A stretch of 64,000 nt of DNA from Alcanivorax sp. (GTDB taxonomy: Bacteria; Pseudomonadota; Gammaproteobacteria; Pseudomonadales; Alcanivoracaceae): the NCBI RefSeq assembly GCF_019431375.1, contig NZ_CP080267.1, positions 1,488,001 through 1,552,000 of the forward strand, given 5' to 3'. How positions within the stretch are numbered: the stretch's first letter is position 1; the number at the start of each line of letters is the position of its first letter. Position numbers and translations under genes: made by a program. Under the pieces are notes generated by a model. It was given only the letters and a program-made list of their open reading frames with translations. It searched no databases and was not told the origin of the DNA. Below are positions 59,852 through 64,000 of the stretch, piece after piece.

Positions 59852-60283
59852 TTAGCGGGTGCGCGGGCAGAGTTCTTCGTCGGCGAAGAAGTAAGCCACT
59901 TCACGGGCAGCGGACTCGGTGGAGTCAGAGCCGTGTACCGCGTTCTCGTCAATGGTCTGAGCGAAATCGGCACGAATGGTTCCAGCTTCCGCATCCTTCG
60001 GGTTGGTAGCGCCCATCAGGTCACGGTTCTTGGTTACGGCATCTTCGCCTTCCAGAACCTGCACGATCACCGGACCGCTGGTCATGAAGGACACCAGATC
60101 CTTGAAGAAGGGACGTTCTTTGTGCTCGGCGTAGAAACCACCGGCCTGTTCGTCGCTCAGGTGTACCATTTTCATGGCAACCACTTTCAGGTCAGCCTTC
60201 TCGAAACGGGATACGATGTCGCCAATTACGTTCTTGGCCACGGCATCAGGCTTGATGATAGAGAGGGTGCGCTCAACAGCCAT
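59852..60283 (-). CDS. ndk: Nucleoside diphosphate kinase
   Basis: 143 residues, MAVERTLSIIKPDAVAKNVI, with the phosphorylated histidine in NAVHGSDS (about residue 118) and the family motifs GFYAEHKERPFFKDLVSFMT SGP and GATNPKDAEAGTIR. It balances NTP and dNTP pools. It lies 82 bp upstream of rlmN, a common neighbour. Confidence 0.97.
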   Translation of the reverse strand: MAVERTLSIIKPDAVAKNVIGDIVSRFEKADLKVVAMKMVHLSDEQAGGFYAEHKERPFFKDLVSFMTSGPVIVQVLEGEDAVTKNRDLMGATNPKDAEAGTIRADFAQTIDENAVHGSDSTESAAREVAYFFADEELCPRTR

Positions 60284-60412
60284 CAGTCAGTTCACTCCAG
60301 AATTTACGTTAAATGGTCCCCGGGAACCCGAAACAAGCTCCCCCAGGCAGAGAAGGGGCAATCCGGCACCTTGCGGACGCAAAGGCCACTGCCACCCCTT
60401 TGGAACCGGCGG

Positions 60413-60418
60413 ATTATA
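60413..60418 (-). promoter_or_regulatory. -10 element of ndk
   Basis: TATAAT on the minus strand (60418-60413) lies 130 bp upstream of the ndk ATG, preceded by TTGCTTGCG. No good -35 is present 17 bp away. It could also be a weak extended -10 promoter. Confidence 0.45.
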
Positions 60419-60521
60419 CGCAAGCAGGGTGAATTATGATACCGTTGCCGCCCCCGCCACGGGCCTGCCGCCCTGCCGCCACCGGGAGCCGGTCGAAAGC
60501 CCGCCCCTACCCGGCCGATGG

Positions 60522-60572
60522 TCGACAGCGCCCACGAATGGCGTATAATACCTGACTAAATTACTCTGGTAT
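60522..60572 (+). promoter_or_regulatory. suf promoter with IscR-like operator
   Basis: TCGACA (60522-60527) and TATAAT (60544-60549), spaced 16 bp, form a strong sigma-70 promoter. A palindromic sequence at 60548-60572 (ATACCTGACTAAATTACTC then TGGTAT) overlaps the -10 and matches the type 1 IscR-binding consensus (ATASYYGACTRWWWYAGTCR RSTAT) except for one or two positions. This position predicts repression when IscR holds its cluster and induction on iron or oxidative stress. No iscR gene is seen here. Confidence 0.75.
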
Positions 60573-60592
60573 TCAACATCAGGCCCTGACCT

Positions 60593-62032
<1,440 letters not shown>

Positions 62033-62053
62033 GACCCTTCCCTGAAAATGACA

Positions 62054-62120
62054 TTGTAGGAGCCATGCTCGCATGGCGAACCATCGCGACCCCTTCGCCA
62101 TGCAAGCATAGCTCCTACAA
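62054..62120. repeat. Complete REP-like palindrome between sufB and sufC
   Basis: TTGTAGGAGCCATGCTCGCA with TGGCGAA (62054-62080) and its inverse TTCGCCATGCAAGCATAGCT with CCTACAA (62094-62120), separated by 13 bp. It is the best copy in the window of the TGTAGGAGC family. A stem-loop in the sufBCD transcript could stabilise or separate upstream mRNA. Confidence 0.8.
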
Positions 62121-62173
62121 CACCCTGATTAACCGGGGCTGGTACCCAGCCCAACCGAAAGGCGCATCAAAAC

Positions 62174-62929
62174 ATGCTGGAAATTCGTGATCTGCACGCC
62201 ACCGTGGCGGACAAACCGATTCTCAAGGGCCTCAACCTGACCGTGAACCCGGGCGAGGTGCACGCCATCATGGGCCCCAATGGCTCCGGCAAATCCACCC
62301 TGGCCAACGTCCTGGCCGGCCGTGACAACTACGAAATCACCGGTGGTGAGGCCCTGTTCGAAGGCAAGAGCCTGGCAGACCTGGAGCCCGAAGAACGCGC
62401 CCAGGCAGGCCTGTTCCTGGCCTTCCAGTACCCGGTGGAAATCCCCGGCGTCTCCAACATGGAATTTCTCAAGGCCGCGCTGGAATCCGTACGCAGCGCC
62501 CAAGGCAAGGAAGAGTGGGATTCCGTCACTCTGCTGCGTCAGGCCCGTGCCGCCTGCAAACAGGTGAATCTGGATGCCAGCTTCCTCAAGCGTGGCGTTA
62601 ACGAAGGCTTCTCTGGCGGTGAGAAAAAGCGCAATGAAATCATGCAGATGCTGCTGATGGAACCGAAACTGGCGCTGCTCGACGAAACCGACTCCGGGCT
62701 CGACATTGATGCCCTGCAAACCGTGGCCAAGGGGGTTAACTCCCTGCGCAGCCCGGAGCGCGGCATCGTACTGGTGACTCACTACCAGCGCCTGCTGGAC
62801 TACATCGTGCCGGACTTTGTGCACGTACTGTCCAACGGCCAGATCATCAAGTCCGGCGGCAAGGAACTGGCCCTGGAGCTGGAGAAGAAAGGCTACGGCT
62901 GGCTCACAGGAGAAGAGGAGTCCGCATGA
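62174..62929 (+). CDS. sufC: SufC, Fe-S assembly ATPase
   Basis: 251 residues of an ABC ATPase: Walker A GPNGSGKSTLANVLAGR, Q-loop LAFQYPVEIPGVSN, signature FSGGEKKRNEIMQMLLMEPK, Walker B LALLDETDSGLDIDAL, and the switch His in VLVTHYQRLLDYI. It powers the SufBC2D complex. The stop overlaps the sufD start (ATGA). Confidence 0.97.
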   Translation: MLEIRDLHATVADKPILKGLNLTVNPGEVHAIMGPNGSGKSTLANVLAGRDNYEITGGEALFEGKSLADLEPEERAQAGLFLAFQYPVEIPGVSNMEFLKAALESVRSAQGKEEWDSVTLLRQARAACKQVNLDASFLKRGVNEGFSGGEKKRNEIMQMLLMEPKLALLDETDSGLDIDALQTVAKGVNSLRSPERGIVLVTHYQRLLDYIVPDFVHVLSNGQIIKSGGKELALELEKKGYGWLTGEEESA

Positions 62930-64000
62930 CACTCTCTGCAAGCGACCTCGCCATTGACCTGAAAACCCAGGCCCTGGCCAACGCCCGCCGCCACGGTAGT
63001 GACGGCGATGCGCTGACCAACCTGGAGGCTGCCAGCTTCCCGGAACGCAAGACCGAACGCTGGAAGTACACCTCGCTGCAGGCCCTGGCCGATGGCCACC
63101 TGAACGCGGTTGCCAATGGCAAGATCAGCCAGCCCCTGCCGGCACTGAGCGAGTTTGTGGTCACCATCAATAATGGCCAGCTGCAGGGCAGTACCCTGCC
63201 CACCGGCGTCAATCTGCATCACGACGCGCCTGAGGTAAACGGCCTGCAGACCCCCTTTGCCACCTATAACGGTGCGGTATGCGGGCAACCGGTGGTGCTG
63301 GAAGTGGCCGCCAATACCCGTATCGAGCAGCCGATCCACGTGCAGATCCAGTCCGCCAGCGACGCGCCTGCCCACTGCAACCCCCGGGTGATCGTCAAGC
63401 TCAATGCGGGCGCCGAAGCCACCGTGATCGAGCACTATCACGCCGAAGGCCAGGCCCTGACCAATGCGGTCACCGCGCTGATCGCTGCCGACAACGCCAC
63501 CCTGACCCACTATCGGTTGCAGGGCGAACAAGCCAATACCCTGCACATCGGCACCCTGATCATTGACCAGCAGGGCATCAGCAAAGTGGACAGCTACCAG
63601 CTGATGACCGGCAACCGTCTGCGCCGCAACGACGTGCGTGCCCTGGTCAGCAAGAGTGGTGCCGAACTGAACATGAAAGGCATCTTCGTGGTCCGCGACA
63701 AGAGCCACGTGGACAACCAGCTGTGCGTGGAACACGCCGTGCCCAACTGCCAGTCCGATCAGAACTTCAGAGGCCTGGCCGGTGAAAGTGGCAAGGCGGT
63801 CTTCAATGGCCGCATCCACATTCATCCCGGCGCCAGCGGCACCAATGCGGAGCTGTCCAACAAGAACCTGTTGCTCAACCCCGGTGCCGAGATCAATACC
63901 AAGCCGGAGCTGGAAATCTACAACGACGACGTGAAATGTGCCCACGGCACCACCGTCGGCCAGCTCGACGCCGGCCAGCAGTTCTACCTGCAATCGCGCG
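62926..64000 (+). CDS. sufD: SufD, Fe-S scaffold subunit (3' end beyond window)
   Basis: The frame from the ATG at 62926 is open to the window end (358 codons), cut before the C-terminus. It begins MTLSASDLAIDLKTQALANA, has the N-terminal ERKTERWKYTSLQALA segment, and shows the beta-helix core shared with SufB (GKAVFNGRIHIHPGASGTNA, ELSNKNLLLNPGAEINTKPE LEIYNDDVKCAHG). SufD completes the SufBC2D scaffold. The HG of KCAHG is the conserved His that matches the cluster site. Confidence 0.95.
   Translation, partial: MTLSASDLAIDLKTQALANARRHGSDGDALTNLEAASFPERKTERWKYTSLQALADGHLNAVANGKISQPLPALSEFVVTINNGQLQGSTLPTGVNLHHDAPEVNGLQTPFATYNGAVCGQPVVLEVAANTRIEQPIHVQIQSASDAPAHCNPRVIVKLNAGAEATVIEHYHAEGQALTNAVTALIAADNATLTHYRLQGEQANTLHIGTLIIDQQGISKVDSYQLMTGNRLRRNDVRALVSKSGAELNMKGIFVVRDKSHVDNQLCVEHAVPNCQSDQNFRGLAGESGKAVFNGRIHIHPGASGTNAELSNKNLLLNPGAEINTKPELEIYNDDVKCAHGTTVGQLDAGQQFYLQSR

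Overview
The window looks like a chromosomal segment of a marine gammaproteobacterium. Gene orders (rlmN-pilF-rodZ-ispG-hisS-yfgM-bamB-der, infC-rpmI-rplT-pheS-pheT-ihfA, guaBA, recB-recD, ydbH-ynbE-ydbL) are gammaproteobacterial. The acyl-CoA dehydrogenase pair and overall protein impression suggest an Alcanivorax-like hydrocarbon degrader; the genus is an impression, not a proof.

Layout. 1-12.4 kb is core: the recB 3' end and recD (DNA repair), an OmpA-family porin, the ydbH-ynbE-ydbL envelope operon, a TetR regulator beside two acyl-CoA dehydrogenases, and a circularly permuted ribosome-assembly GTPase (ylqF/rbgA). 12.5-18.3 kb is accessory: an intact yhfG antitoxin gene with a wrecked fic partner, then a compact four-gene operon (HIT hydrolase, HNH endonuclease, MazG-like pyrophosphohydrolase, GIY-YIG/DUF2075 helicase/S24 peptidase fusion), capped by an IS5-family element with a TTAG target duplication. 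I regard this operon as the best candidate for an undescribed defence or DNA-damage system.

18.47-30.99 kb is an integrative element in tRNA-Pro(GGG). It has a tyrosine integrase beside the tRNA, a short att repeat at each end, paired 19-bp arm-type repeats, and a repeat-rich control region at 18.8-19.2 kb. Its cargo is two DUF4224-like genes, a lipoprotein/secreted pair, a RelE-like toxin with a 170-residue partner, a lone phage ejection-like protein, two IS3-family elements, and a gene cleanly split by one of them.

31-37 kb returns to core: merR, ihfA, pheT, pheS, rplT, rpmI and infC with an ATT start. 37.4-41 kb holds a LuxR-type regulator and a secreted Ig/PKD-like protein broken by two frameshifts. 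41-50.8 kb holds guaA (one-base frameshift), guaB, a MITE-like 266-bp inverted-repeat element, xseA, and a TonB receptor/periplasmic binding protein/hybrid kinase operon. 50.9-60.3 kb is the der-bamB-yfgM-hisS-ispG-rodZ-pilF-rlmN-ndk block, damaged by a yfgM/bamB deletion and a hisS 3' duplicate. 60.5 kb to the end is sufB-sufC-sufD under a promoter that carries an IscR-like site.

Intergenic regions are rich in four distinct hairpin-forming repeat families. Several single-base indels, including one in the normally essential guaA, mean that sequencing or assembly error must be weighed before any of these genes is called dead.
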